From the NCBI GenBank assembly GCA_030549775.1, contig CM060181.1, forward strand, positions 50,784,218-50,848,217: a stretch of DNA of 64,000 nucleotides. The letters run 5' to 3'. The notes below the pieces were generated by a model that was not told where the DNA came from, did no database searches, and was given only the letters and a program-made list of their open reading frames with translations. Made by a program: the position numbers and the translations under genes. Origin of the DNA: Tamarix chinensis. Lineage: Eukaryota > Streptophyta > Magnoliopsida > Caryophyllales > Tamaricaceae. Shown here piece by piece: positions 36,820 through 49,297 of this stretch. Position 1 is the stretch's first letter. Each line of letters starts with the position of its first letter.

Positions 36820-37690
36820 GGCCCATCCTGCCACAGTTTAGGTAGGTCACAAGTTTGCCTCTGCCCGGGTGGCTCTTGTCACATCGTCTACATGAGGACC
36901 CTTGGTGGTCACTGACCTCTCTGTTTATGTCCTGAGGGTCCTCCTACTCGGGGCTAGGTCTTGATCCTAGAGCTTTGGGCCTCTAGTCTCCTCTTCCTTA
37001 TGATAAATGCCTGCTTCTAGACCAGAGTGGCAACAATACAGACGCGCTTGTCCAGGGTAGCCAAGTTGGTGAAGGCCATTACTCTTGTTATACTTTGGAT
37101 GTTGAAGTTCAGTCCCTGCTCGAACTAGAACACCATTGTGGACTCATTAGTAGTAATCCTTGAGGTAAATTAGAGCAGCTTGGTGAAGCGAGCGTAGTAC
37201 TGCCTGACTATCACATTGCCTTAGGTGAGTTGCATAAAATCTTTGAGCTTATCCCTCTTCAAGCTCTCTAGGTAGAATCTGGAGCATTGGGCAGCCTTGA
37301 ATGCCTCTCAAGTCATCGGGGGACCATCCTAAGTGTAGTGCTAAACCCACAAGGTGTTTGCCACAACCCTTAGAAAAAACATCGCGATACTGGACTGTCG
37401 AGCATGAGGGTAGTCTACATCATCAAAGGTGCGATCTATGTCTCGGATCCACCCCTCTAGAATCATGGGGTCTACCTCACCTTTGTATAGTGGAGGGTGA
37501 TGCTCGGTGAACTTCCGGAGCCAATCCTCCCTAACACCCTTAGAGTGATGTGGTGGGGGTAGGGGCTACACCACCAACTGGCACTGGACTAACTCTATGA
37601 AGGGCTCCTCCAAACATCTGACCCTTTCGTTCATCATATAGTTCTACTGCAGGAGAGAAGACATGTTAGGAGGGAACCTATTGGTTTGAT
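36820..37690 (-). pseudogene. Gag with degenerate zinc knuckles (gypsy), broken
   Basis: On the - strand, the retrotransposon gag core is readable around 37,050-37,480: IRDIDRTFDDVDYPHARQSS, SRFYLESLKRDKLKDFMQLT, and VIVRQYYARFTKLL. Two zinc-knuckle-like patterns follow near 36,830-36,905 (CRRCDKSHPGRGK and LNCGRMGHGAF), with some Cys lost. Multiple stops. It is followed downstream by the protease. Confidence 0.8.
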
Positions 37691-37880
37691 ACAACTACCA
37701 CACATTATTTCCCCTCTAGAAAATTCCTAGTCTACCCTTTTCGTATACTCACCAGTGAACCCATACTTAAGATTTTCAAAACAGAAAAAACATTTTAGGG
37801 TATAAAATGTTTTCAAAAATAGAGAAGAACTTGTTAACCCAAAAATTTTCCAAAAATAAAGTGTGGTTATCATAACCAAT

Positions 37881-37892
37881 GCTCTGATAACA
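37881..37892 (-). other. Primer-binding site of the Tekay/Del-like element
   Basis: TGTTATCAGAGC on the - strand, three bases after the 5' LTR end; one change from the tRNA-Met site TGGTATCAGAGC. Confidence 0.85.
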
Positions 37893-38239
37893 ACTTATAA
37901 CACCCTAAATTTTATAGTTGAAAATTTTAGTTTGTTATAGAAAAGCTTACACTAAAAACTTGAGGGGGGGTGCTACCATCGTAATCAGTACAAGATCGAC
38001 CCCTAGCCAATCTCATACTTACCACAAGGATAAAGGAACTAAAAGTATTAACACGAATAATCAATAAAGACCATAATAGTTCAATATTGCATAAATAAAA
38101 CCAGAGTACGTAGATGTTAGAGTTGATACAAAAATGGAAATTAAATAGAAACAATGCTCACTACGGGGGGAATAAAAATAATAAGAAAAAAGATAATGAT
38201 AAGTCCAAAGAACACTCTCTTGGACCCCAAAATAGGTAC

Positions 38240-38798
38240 TATTGGGGATCTATATCAATTTGGAAAAACAAGATCTAATTGAATCAATTAGAACACACAA
38301 GAATTAAGAAAAGAAGAACACTCAAGAACATAGATTGGGCAAATATATTATCTTATTGATGCGAAGTAATTGTGATTACAAACAGTATCAAAGGAATCCT
38401 CACCTAAATCACTCAATTCACCAAGGAATTACAATAGAATTCAAGAGGAGAGAAGAGTACAGAGCTATGCTAATTAAGGTTTCAATCGCATGGTATTTAT
38501 ACGCTACAAGACTGCTACAAATAAGACCCCCATGTTTCTTTCTGGCTTTGATAGCCTTCAGTATTTCAACAACAACTTCTTTGTTTGACCTTCACTCGAG
38601 CTTATTATTGATGCATTGGAAATATAACAGAAATATATATAACTTTTATGCACAACACTTTTCTAAATTTTAGTTTCATCAAGGTCAAATCTTCACATCT
38701 TTCCATCACAGCTCACAATTCTACTCTAAATTCCTATGAAACACTTCACACACCAATCCAAGCTATTATGCACACTAAATACGAGTCACAAGTTCACA
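38240..38798 (-). repeat. 3' LTR of the Copia element
   Basis: 559 bases, TATTGGGGATC...GTTCACA on the + strand; same family as the solo LTR at 3,859-4,408. Confidence 0.9.
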
Positions 38799-38800
38799 AC

Positions 38801-38810
38801 TCTCCACCTT
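38801..38810 (-). other. Polypurine tract of the Copia element
   Basis: AAGGTGGAGA on the - strand, two bases before the 3' LTR start TGTGAAC. Confidence 0.8.
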
Positions 38811-38885
38811 GATAATTTATTTGAAGTATCTATCACCAGGAACATAAAATACTATCTATAAAAACCTCTGGACCCCAAAAGGCCC

Positions 38886-39700
38886 TTATAGTACACAAAC
38901 ACCAACCAAGTCTGAGCAATTCTTGAACTTGCTCATCGTCAATAGCTTTGTTAGGATATCCACTAGATTCTCAGTAGTAGCCACCTTCTCCAACACAACC
39001 TTACCTATAACAATTGTGTCTCGAATGAAGTGGTACTTGAGATCAATGTTCTTCATTCGACGATGGAAAGAATTCTGATTCTTTGCCAAATAGATATCAC
39101 TTTAACTATCACTATGAACAATAGAAGCACCATGACCAAACATAAGCTCATGAACGAAACTACCAAGCCATAAAGATTTTTGAAAAGCCTAAGTCATAGC
39201 CATATACTAAGCCTTAATAGAGGACAATGCAGTCACATCTTACAAAGATGACCTCTAGCTAATTGTTAAACCATCAAGACAAAACACATAACCTCCATTG
39301 GATCTCCTATTATCAAGATCTCCACCATAATCAGAGTTAACAAACACACTCAATGCATCAATTAACCTCCCATACTCCAAACAAGCTGATGTAGTACCCT
39401 TCAAGTACCTTAGAATCCACTTCATTGCTTTTTAGTGGGCCTTCCCAGGATTTTCCATATATCTGCTCACAACACTCACAAATTGAGAAATATCCAACCA
39501 AGTACAAACCATAGCGTACATCATGCATCCCATATCATTAGAGTATGGAACTGTGGCCATAAAATCCTCTTCATCTTAAGATTTAGAGTAATCCAAAGCA
39601 AACACTCTGAAGTGAGTACTAACCGGCTTGAAATCAATAATATGAAATCTCTCTGACTCCTTGTTCACATACTACTCTTGTGACAAGTAAAGACGCTTCT
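38886..39700 (-). pseudogene. RNase H region of Copia polyprotein, broken
   Basis: The frame 38,886-39,089 reads AKNQNSFHRRMKNIDLKYHF, IRDTIVIGKVVLEKVATTEN and LVDILTKLL, the end of Copia RNase H (ADxLTK motif). Upstream, short frames show the MYAMVC-like 'first test' region. Stops interrupt it. Confidence 0.85.
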
Positions 39701-40530
39701 ATCGATGGTCTCAAATGATCTCCATGCCAAGAATCTTCTTGGTAGCTCCTAGATCCTTCATCTTGAACTCAGTCTTCAACATTGTTTTCAACTTGGTAAC
39801 TTTAGAAAAATCTTTTGCTACAACAAGCATATCATCGACACACAATAAAAGATACATTAGAGAACCATCACCAACATGCTTCAAGTATACACATACATCG
39901 TAATCACTCTTGGAGAACCCATGCTCAATCATAAAATAATCAAACCTCTTGTACCATTCTCTAGGCGACTACGTCATACCATAAAGTGACTTGTTTAATA
40001 AGCACATATGATCTTACTTGCCTTTAATAACAAAACCATATGATTGGTGCATATAAATCTCTTCCTCGAGCTCACCATGTAGAAAATCTATTTTAACATC
40101 CAATTTCTCTAAATCTATATCCTACATCACCACAAGTGCAAGCATAGTACGAATAGAGATCTATGCCTAAAATTAGGAGAAAAAACCTCGTTATAGTCTA
40201 CACAAGGTATCCTACTGAACCTACATGCAATTAAACGAACCTTGTACCTTGGTCCCTCAATACTTGGAATTCCCTATTTGAACTTGTACACCCAATTGTA
40301 ATCAACTATTTTCTTCTTCCTATGTTCCTTCACAAGTTCCCATGTCTTCTTCTTCCATAGATATTGCATCTCCTCCTCTACAATAGCACTCCATTGAGAA
40401 GAATTAGCACTAACAATGACATTTGTGTATGACATTTGCTCTTGTACATCAACCACAGTCTCAACACTAGACAAATCATAACTTGCTAAATCCTCTAAGC
40501 CATATATCATAGGAGGCTTCACAACCCTCT
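39700..40530 (-). pseudogene. Reverse transcriptase of Copia, broken
   Basis: The start is seen at 40,274-40,522 (MQYLWKKKTWELV, then YNWVYKFK) and the core at 39,711-39,932 (YDVCVYLKHVGDGSLMYLLL, then CVDDMLVVAKD). The catalytic YVDD has become CVDD (39,831-39,842). FKMKDLGATKKILGMEI follows, as in Tork elements. Frameshifts and stops lie between the parts. Confidence 0.85.
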
Positions 40531-40609
40531 ATAGTCTACCTAGAGAAATGCTAGTTTACTCTACCTGTTGCCTGGATCCATTCACTTCAGGAATAGTGGG
40601 TCTCATACT

Positions 40610-41600
40610 TTAAGAGTCTGACCGATCCAAATCAACCTCTACCTCTACCTTATCTGTAACACCACGTAGGTTCTCCTGCTCCACCTCTTCAAATAATCTA
40701 TCAGAAGAAGAATCGGTCCTTTGGAGGAATATATAATCATTGAAGGTAACATCCCTGTTAGTCAAAAACTTGGGTGCAATTGGGTCCCATAACCTGTACC
40801 CCTTCACAACAAATGTATAACCAAGAAATATACACTTCTTGGCTCTAGGATTGAGCATCCCATCATTCACATTAGCATAGGTAGGACATCTAATAACATG
40901 TAAATCAGAATAATCAGCTGGTTTACCAGACCATACCTCCTTAGATATCTTCAAATCAATGGAATAATTAGGTGACCTATTCATTAGGAATTCCATCATG
41001 TGAAGTGCCTCAAACCAAAATTCCTTGCCTAATCCAACTTGTGACAACATATATGGAGCATTCTCTGATAGCATTTTATTCATCCTCTCAGCAATCCCGT
41101 TCTGTTGTAGTCTTTCAACACAAGATTGATTCCTAGCAATATCATGGTCCTCATAGTAATTAGTAATACTATGATCTACAAACCTAAGGCTATTATTTAT
41201 CTTGAGACACCTCACCTGTCTACCGATCTACTTCTTTAATAAGATCTTCCAATGCTTGAAAACACCAAAGAGATCAGTCTTTTTTTTTAATAAAATAAGA
41301 CCACATGCTTCTAAAGAAGTCATCAATAAATGTTAGTAAGTATCGTGAACTACCCTCGGAAACCACCCTTGTAGGACCCCAAAAATCAGAGTAAACATAA
41401 TCTAGAGGCATACTATGTGTAGCCTTTGAAAAGCTAACCAAAATTTGCTTGCCAAACATATAGTGCTCACAAAAATCCACAATACCTGTACACTGCCTAT
41501 CCAGCAACCCTCTCTTGGTGAGTTTAGTCAAGCCTTTGACACTCATGTGTCCAAGTTGCATATGCTAAAGTCTAGTAACATCGGAGCCAGACATACTCAA
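40610..41600 (-). pseudogene. GAG-pre-integrase and integrase of Copia, broken
   Basis: 41,274-41,561 reads LGHMSVKGLTKLTKRGLL (GAG-pre-integrase) then DYVYSDFWGPTRVVSEGSSR and YLLTFIDDFFR, the start of the integrase core. 40,610-41,215 continues with RLQQNGIAERMNKMLSE, the conserved QNG-AER-N block around the third catalytic residue, and ends in the GYRLWDP.. region. The two parts are separated by a frame break at ~41,220-41,270. Confidence 0.85.
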
Positions 41601-41898
41601 TGATGTTACTATAGCTACTCCCTCAATAGTGGAACCAATAAGCTCATACACTTTCCTGACCCTCTTGCCTTTCATTACAACAAGAGCCCCTCTAGTATCC
41701 TCATTGTGCTATCCTCAATCACACAAAGATATCCATGACATGTCAAACATTAGACAATGTTCTAATCACATCATTATGCATCTTCACCTTCATTTCCCCA
41801 ATCCAAGCAACTTTGCATGTAGCATCATTAACCATAAGAACTATTCCACCTTGAATAGTCTTGTAAGTCTAGAACAAGCTCTTATTGGGACAAATATG

Positions 41899-42805
41899 TT
41901 AAGAGCATCTAGTATCTAAGATCCACCTATCCATAATCTTGGTTTGACTATCAGGGGTAGTCAACACATCACCATCACTATCATATTGGGGTATAGCAAC
42001 ATCATCCTTTGTACTAGATGATTCACCAGATTTATCTCCAGATTCCCTATTAGGAGAAAACTTCTTGATATGACCCTTCTTATGACATCCACAGCAAATG
42101 ATATTCCTTGATCTGTTATTCCTTGACTTTGACCTGGACTTCTTCTTCTTCTCACCGAAACCCCATTCTTGAGTTCTGCCCCTAGCTATAAGTCCCTCAC
42201 TATGTGAGTCACTAGAACCACCTCCGGTCAACTAATTCTCAATCACTTCCCACTGTACTAGGGTAGTATTGACATCATCAAGAACCAACCTATCATCCTT
42301 CCCATATAGTATGGTCTCATGAAAAGTTTTGTAATTAATAGGTAAAGAGCACAATAATCTAATAACAGGATCTTCATAATCCAATTTGACATATATATTC
42401 CTTAGATCCATAATTATAGAGTCAAATTCATCAAGATGAGATTTTATGGATTGTCCCTTACCCAATTTCAACTCGTGCAACTTGTTCTTCAATAATAAAT
42501 TATTCGTCATCAACTTTGTCATTTATAGAGACTCTAGCTTAAGCCATATGGATGAAATCATTGTTTCTTTAGCCACCTCATGCAATACTTAATTAGATAA
42601 ACACAAACTATATGGTGGAAAGGGCCTTTTGATCTATCTCCTTAAGTTTCTTATTTGTTATCGAATTGGGATTCTTTGATTTCTTGAGTAATGCCTTCTC
42701 CAATCCATTATGAATCAAGATTGCCTTCATCTTCAACTTCCATAAGCCAAAGTTCACTGACCCATAAAACTTATCTATATCAAATCTTGTAGACATCCCG
42801 AGCAA
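41899..42805 (-). pseudogene. Gag and protease start of Copia, broken
   Basis: The frame begins MLGMSTRFDIDKFYGSVNFG (42,608-42,805), continues in 42,232-42,522 (NNLLLKNKLHELKLGKGQSI, LDEFDSIIMDLRNI) and ends in 41,899-42,231 with a zinc knuckle (CCGCHKKGHIKKF, last Cys lost) and WILDTRCS, where the protease active site DTGA has become DTRC. This is the Tnt1/Tork gag layout. Stops at ~42,525-42,605 and 42,231 break it. Confidence 0.85.
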
Positions 42806-42814
42806 GAACCTTGC

Positions 42815-42826
42815 GCTCTGATACCA
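42815..42826 (-). other. Primer-binding site of the Copia element
   Basis: TGGTATCAGAGC on the - strand, a perfect plant initiator tRNA-Met primer match. Confidence 0.9.
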
Positions 42827-43370
42827 ATTTAAAAAACAAATAAGATCTAATTGATATCAATTTGAACACACAAAAAATGAGAAGAGAAGAACACTCAAGA
42901 ACATAATCGGAAAAATAGACGATCATATTGATACGAAGTAATTGTGATTACAAAGAGAATATAATAAATCCTCACTTAAATCACTCAATTCACCATGGAA
43001 TTACAAGAGAACTCAATAGGATAGAAAAGGATGGTGCTATGCTAATTAAGGTTCTAATTGCATGGTATTTATACTGTACAAGACTGCCACAAACATGTCC
43101 CTTGTGTTTCTTTCTAGCTTTAACAATCTTTAGTATTTTTGCCATGAAATCTTTATTTGACCTCCAATAGAGCTTATTCTTCATGCGTTAGAAATATAAT
43201 AGACATATCTACAATGTTTATGTACAATACTTTTCCAAATTTTAATTGCATCATTGTCAAATCTTCACATATTTTCAGCATCTCTCACAATTTTACTCCA
43301 AATTCCTCTGAAACACTTCACACACCCATCCAAGCTATGTTACACACAAAATATGAGTCACAAACTCACA
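42827..43370 (-). repeat. 5' LTR of the Copia element, missing ~15 bases at the primer-site edge
   Basis: It aligns with 38,240-38,798 but lacks the TATTGGGGATC edge: the primer site runs straight into ATTTAAAAAACAAAT. The lost bases lie between two CAATT repeats in the intact form, which suggests a small repeat-mediated deletion. Confidence 0.8.
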
Positions 43371-43669
43371 AAAAACAACAAGTCATCAATCTGTCCTGCC
43401 CAAGGCATCATAGGCATTGAAGTCATAATAGGTACAGTCTTTTACCTACACAGACTTAGGAGTGACCATTGCTTGTGGGAATGAGCAGCACTCATGAAAT
43501 GGGTGATCAGTATGCTATGTATTGAGTAAGATAAGCATATAACTAAGAAAAAGCATAAAATGAAAAAGGCAGATAATGCATGCATTAAGGCATTCACATT
43601 GATCATAATTATAAGAACTTAGGCTATTTATACCATCTCCACACAACTCTTGAATTATATCCATGCGAG

Positions 43670-44030
43670 TATAGGAAACCCAATATTATAGTCGGTGGAT
43701 TGAAAATACCTAGGGAAGGATGCTCCTGGCCACTATTATTTGCTGGTGGGTCAGTCTCCAGGGAAAACTTTTCTTGGCCACTATTCTTGCCAATGGATCG
43801 GTCTAGCCCCAACTCATATGGTGTTCCACTATAATTGATTAGTATTTTCCCATGATGTGTTATCATTTAAGGTTTAGTTTACTTAGCTCAGGATCCCCCA
43901 CTATTATAGCCAATGGATTGGAATACATTCTAAGGTAGAACACACATTTCCATAATTATTTGCTTGTGGATTGTCTCCAGGGCAAAATGGTCCTAGCTAT
44001 TATTCTCATTAGTGGATTGGTCTAGGCCCG
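43670..44030. repeat. Hairpin cassette in the gypsy 5' LTR
   Basis: Same two-cluster layout as 29,985-30,350, with CCACTATTAT-type units at about 43,735, 43,775, 43,897 and degraded ones up to 44,030. Confidence 0.75.
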
Positions 44031-44811
44031 ACTCAATAGTCTTCCAATTTAAATGGTTAGTATTTTATTCATGTTTTATTTAGTAAGTAATTTCTTACTA
44101 GACATGCATGCCCCACTGGACTCCCCATTCTCACCCTTTCACCCCATACTTCTCAAATAACCCTATCCTATAACTTTGGACCTCTACACTCCATAGGAAT
44201 CCAAGAATCTTTCTCACCTTTCCCCTACTCACCATGATATCCCAAAATTCCTACACATATGGGTCAAGACCCACTTTCCCATTTCTTCACATAAGCTCAC
44301 CATCTCCTACTAGGGTTTTGCCTTGGAAATCCTATTCTAGCCTATATGACTCTAACCTCTCTTTACCATATATAACCCATGATCCCCTTTGATTCCAACA
44401 CCGTCACTCCACTCAACCCACATCTTAACATCACAACCCTACTCCCCATTTTGCACATGTGATAAGGAAACCCTTGTTCGCATACACACTCCACCCTCTT
44501 TACCTCTTGACTCACCGCCTTCATAAGATAGCCTCCTAATCTCAACCCTAACTCCAACCAATCACCATCAACCCTTTCACATACTCCCCTACTTAGGGTT
44601 CTTCCCACAAACCCCTAGTTAATACCCCATGCACACTTCTCCCATCCCACGTACTATCTTTCTACCAAGGACTCCAATCACCCAAAGTACTATTCCCTCA
44701 CCATACTTAAACCTTAAACCAACTTTTTCCATGTAAACTTTACCCCCATGCAAAGACTAACCACCCTATGCAAGCCTTACATTTCTCATGTAAGATTTAC
44801 TCCAACCCTTC

Positions 44812-44812
<1 letters not shown>

Positions 44813-44872
<60 letters not shown>
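44813..44872. repeat. (TTA)n microsatellite
   Basis: About 20 TTA units. The sister LTR at ~31,190 has only a TTATTATTAT remnant there. Confidence 0.95.
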
Positions 44873-44873
<1 letters not shown>

Positions 44874-47404
44874 CTTCATTTTTCACCCATAAGTCATAAG
44901 GTACTTAGGCTTTTCTGACTTTTTGCTATTCACTCCACCCTTTTTCTTCATTTTAGATCCCCACAACCTCCCCATACCACCTAAGGATACTAGTATGCAT
45001 GTTAAGTTATAAAAAACTATACATAAGAGCATGAAATAAATAAGAAGTCATATTAGCCATATCACACATTTTATAAATCATACACACTTACGTCAGATCC
45101 ATGCAAAGTAAGGTGCACTACACATCTATTTAGTCCACACCCACACCTAATACATAACACATATCAAAACACCCATGAGCACACAAATCATATAAACTAA
45201 ACCTTAACCATATCCTTACCTAATAGGACACTGGGCTTGGAACACGAATCCTATGTCTCCATATAGGAAAGGTTTGGTTCACTTATAAAAAATGGAACAC
45301 TAAATATTAAACCTTCTTCCTACATCTTTTTATGTTTTCTTTTATTTTTAATTAAATATTAGTAAAGAGATTAATAATAATAATAATAATAATGAGGTTA
45401 ATAATAGAAAAATATTTAAAATAAATTATACCAAAGAAATAGAAGGATTAGGGCACAATATAAGAAGGAGTGGCAAGCTAGGGTGGTGACACACAACGGC
45501 AGCCGCACAAGAGTGGTGGAGGTGGTGGTGATAGAAAAGATGGGATTTTAGGGTTAGAAAAGGGGAGATAAGTGGTATTTTCTTAGGTGGTAGGGTTTAT
45601 GGGTTAGAGGGGGTTGTGGTGGTAGTGGTGGTGTCCTACAGCTACACCGCAAGTGGCGATGATTGTTGTTGCTGAGATTGAAGGGAAGGAAAGGAGGAGG
45701 AGAAAATGGAATAGAGGGTTTAGGAAGCTAAAAGAGGTTTTCTGGGTAGATAGGGAGGTAGTGGAAGTGGTGGTTGTGGTGATGGTGGTAGCGTAGGGAG
45801 GCGAGGGGTACAAAAGGGAAGCTTGAGCTGCCCACTTTGGACAAGTAGGGAGGGAAGAGGAGGGAGAGTTAAGGGTAGGGGAAGGTCACATTTGGTGGAG
45901 AGTGGTGTAGAGAAGAGAAACGATGGAGGTTGGGATGGCGGCGTAGTGTGACGGCGGTGGTGGCTACGTCTGAAGAGGTGATGGGAGGAAGGGAGGCAGG
46001 GGAGAATCTAGGTAGAAAAAAAGAGGGAAGAAGAAGGTGAGGGAAGGATTTTTTTGGTGTAGGTGAAGGTGAAGAGGACAAGGAATGAAAGAAGATAAAG
46101 GAGAGGGGAGTAGGTGGTTGCCGGCCGGCGGTGGCTAGCGGTGGAGTCCTATGATGGGGGTTGGTTTGTAGGGGACAGGGTTGGGTCTTTGGCAGTAATA
46201 TGGGGGGGGTTAGGTGAGGGTGTTGAGGCTGCAGAGGGGTAGAAAAAAGTGTAGGGTAGTGGTAGCTACACGACTTATAGGTTAGGATGTGGGGAAGGTG
46301 AAGGGAGAGAGAGAGCCATGGCCACGAAGCAACCATGTGTGAGTGTAGATCAGGGGGATGGTTGAAGATGAGGGTAAAAGGGGAATAAGAGAGAAGTGAA
46401 AGGGAGAAAAAAAGGGAAAGAAGGGGGTGTGTGGGTAGGGCTAGACCTACGTGAGGAAAAGGAAAGAAAAGAGGGGATTGGGACATGTGAGGAAGGAAGG
46501 AGATGACGGGGGAGAAGGAGGCTGGGCCACGCTGGGCGCGGCCTAGGTCAGTAAGGAGGGGAAAAAAGAAAGAAAAAGAAGAAGAAGGAAGAAAGAAAAA
46601 GGGAAGGAACAAGAAGAGAGAAAAAGGGAAAAGAAAAAAGAAAAAGAAAAATGAGGTTGTTGGGGGATGTTTGGGATTTTTTTTGAAATTTTTGGACTAA
46701 TAAAATTAGTAAAAATAAATAAATAATTTTTTAATAATTTAGAAATTATTATTATAATTTACTTAAAATTTATTTTAGTTTAGTAAATTATTCTAGCCTC
46801 TACTATTTTGATTCCTACATTATTTTCCTCATCTTTGGCTTTATTTATTTTTTATTATAATATTATTATTTTATTAAAAATGATATATTTATTAAAATAT
46901 TGCCCATCAATTCTTATTTTATTTTTAACTCCTAAATTAGGGTTTTGGGGTATTACATGACCAGCTAGGATGTTAATATCTTATGTTGGAGTTGAGGAGT
47001 TAGGGTAAGAATGGTGATGGTGCTTGAATCAAGGTAGATGTGGGCTGAGTAAGGAGATGAGAGGCAAGGGCCTTATAGGCCTAATTAGGGTTTCAAAACC
47101 CTAGTGAGTGATGGTGAGCATAGGTGGAGAAAAAGGAGAGCGGGTCTTAACCAATGAATATGAGTTTTCTAAGTGCGCTATGAAGTTGGTGGAGAATGTT
47201 TGGGGGTCTTAAGAGTTTTTGGAGGGTGTGATTGTTCCTGGTTAAGGGCTTAAGGTTTTTGTGAAGTCTAGGTTGGTCGAGTAGTAGTATGTTGGAAGTG
47301 ACCAATGGGTTGTGCATGTATGGATGGGGCATACTTGGAAAATAAGATGTAAATAAATTACTAATAACTTAAAATGGAAGATAAATAAGCCGAGCCTGTA
47401 TGTA

Positions 47405-47805
47405 GGATAATTACCGGTCAACCGGGTATAATAGTAGGGAGATGCATTTTGCCTGAGGGTTGTATATATTTACCGGTCCATCGATTATAATAGTGACTAG
47501 GTGTATTTTACCTTGGGGTAGTATTTTGTGGTTCACCGGTTATAATAGTGGGAGTCCTGAGCTCTATAATTAAAACCCTTGGATGATAATAATTTATGGA
47601 AAATATACTAATCACTTATAGTGAAACACCACGTGGATTGGGACTAGATGTAGGATCTTGACCAGTCCACCGTCATAATAATGGCCAGGTGTGTTTTGCC
47701 CTAGGGCTGTATATGTTTACTGGTCCATCGATTATAATAGCGGTCAGACACGTTCTACTCTGATGTAGTTATTCTATGTCCACCTGTCATAATAGTGGGA
47801 TCCCC
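47405..47805. repeat. Hairpin cassette in the split solo LTR, forward orientation
   Basis: Two clusters of three units: TATAATAGT-type cores near 47,430, 47,482 and 47,540, then 47,680, 47,735 and 47,785. Each is preceded by a TCCA or TTCACCGG-type arm. The clusters are separated by a spacer with CACTTATAGTGAAACACCA. Confidence 0.8.
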
Positions 47806-48444
47806 ATACCGACGTGGATATAATTTGAGAGATGTGTAAATATTATACTAATGCCCTAAACTTCGATAGGGGTAATTGATCTAATAAATTCTACTATGCG
47901 CTTATATCTGTATCATGTATTGCTGTGCTCTATCTTGACTATATTATTACCTTACTCAGTATGTAGCATATTTATCACCCTTGTTATGGGTGTTGTTCAT
48001 TCCCATGAGTAGTGGCCCTCCCGAGTCTATATAGGTAGGCGATGATGCCTTGGACGAATTTGCTACTTACAATGAGTTAGTTAGGGCAAAGTGATGCCTT
48101 AGTGTCCTAGGGTCGGGGCTAGAGAGAGTGTGCTCCGAAATAATTTTTCCATTTGTACTTTATGTTTTTATTCCCTAATAAGGGGATCCTTCTTTATATT
48201 TCACTTCTCGTTTGTATTGACTTTGATCTTATGTATTATAGCATTTTCTGTAATTTAATACTAGGGCCCTTCATGTTTTAGTCGTGTTCTATTATGGTTA
48301 TGTATTATCTTTTAGACTTGTGATTAGTATAAGGTTGGCCAGGAGACAGACTTATACTTATCATGGCGGTAACAACTCCTCTTTGATGTGTGATTTTTCT
48401 TAACCAAACAAAAATTTTCAACTGTAATTTTTGGGGGTGTTACA

Positions 48445-49297
48445 AGTATTGTCACCAGCTCAAGTGCAACATCATTGAAGTTTCGACATCAACCTAAGCC
48501 AACTTGGAAATTCTTGTATGGTTCTTGTTTCTCTTTCTTGAATACTTTGAATCTTGATACATTGTTTTTCAATCTTTTCATAATTTTCATGTATTATATT
48601 TCATTGCATGTGATAATACAATCTTGCATGGTTCTTGATAGAATCTTCCTTGTTCTTGCATGAAAGGTATGAAATAGTTTGAAAAAAAAATTCCTTCATG
48701 TAATGTGTGCAAAATTATATATGCTATGTGTAGTTTTTAAATTTTTGGAGTTTTGTATGAAAAACTTGCATTTTTTACTTGAATTTGATTCTATGTAATC
48801 ATGTTGGTGATTATAAGTAGGTATTGGAATCAATTAAACATGCATGGTTGTGAAAGTTACTTGGTTGCAACTTTGGGCTGAGTAGTGTGCATGTGTTTTG
48901 TATAGTTTTTTATCGTGTGATTTTGGTGTTCCAGTGTTAGACTGTTGAGTACCTTAATTTGTATAGAGTTACTGTAGATTGATAGGCTGTTTTATCCTAC
49001 ATGATCTTATACCTTAAGGTTTGAACACTTGCACAAAAGTTTCAAGATTTTTGAAGTGAGTTTTTGAAACTTGCTGAATTCTACATCAAGAATTTAGCAA
49101 GAAAGTGTTTTAGTGTAATTCATTTTTATGTGAAATTAGTTTATTTACTTGCTTATTGTGTATTGGATTCATTGGAATCAAATATTTGTGTAATAATCGA
49201 GCAAGAAGTGAATTGTGGTGTTGGGTTTTCTCTAGTATAAATTGCTAAAACAAAAACCTAGTGGAATCTAAGTGTTTTAGGTTATAGAAGTTGAACC
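48445..49297 (+). other. Leader (5' UTR) of the CRM/Reina-like element
   Basis: Non-coding, T-rich DNA between the solo-LTR insertion and the first gag ATG. The position after the primer site at 26,779, with only the inserted solo LTR between, identifies it as the element's leader. No separate gene is seen. Confidence 0.65.

Larger units (their letters stand above)
38240..43370 (-). mobile_element. Tork-type (Tnt1-like) Copia element nested in the gypsy LTR
   Basis: Left LTR 38,240-38,798 (3' LTR on the - strand), polypurine tract 38,801-38,810, then RNase H, RT, integrase, protease and gag, primer site 42,815-42,826, right LTR 42,827-43,370 (5' LTR). The empty site is visible in the sister LTR at 29,761-29,780 (ATAGGTACAACAAGTCATC). 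Here the left flank ends ATAGGTAC and the right flank resumes AACAAGTCATC, so insertion was in this 5-bp neighbourhood. The left copy is GGTAC; the right is decayed to AAAAC or similar. The gag-integrase-RT order defines Copia. All frames are broken. Confidence 0.9.
29420..46957 (-). mobile_element. Tekay/Del-like chromovirus with 3.7-3.9 kb LTRs, complete layout, defective
   Basis: The element lies on the - strand: 5' LTR at the right (37,896-46,957, interrupted by Copia), primer site (37,881-37,892), gag, protease, RT, RNase H, integrase with chromodomain, polypurine tract (33,123-33,135), 3' LTR at the left (29,420-33,122). Both flanks carry TGACC (29,415-29,419 and 46,958-46,962), a perfect 5-bp target duplication, so both ends are exact. 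Without the Copia it is ~12.4 kb. It inserted into a solo LTR of its own broader family, in the opposite orientation. Hand comparison of a ~146-base stretch of the two LTRs (near 30,655 and 44,330) shows 17 mismatches, so the insertion is old. All reading frames carry stops. Confidence 0.9.
37896..46957 (-). repeat. 5' LTR of the Tekay/Del-like element (about 3.9 kb plus nested Copia)
   Basis: It matches 29,420-33,122 along its length apart from the Copia at 38,240-43,370 and some indels. It ends TATTACA at 46,957, next to the TGACC target copy. The hairpin cassette is at 43,670-44,030 and a TTA microsatellite at 44,813-44,872. Confidence 0.9.

Noticed and set aside
45869..46612. 247-codon open frame on the - strand
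   Set aside because: Pyrimidine-rich LTR sequence; Ser/Pro/Leu/Phe-rich, not conserved in the sister LTR at 32,465.
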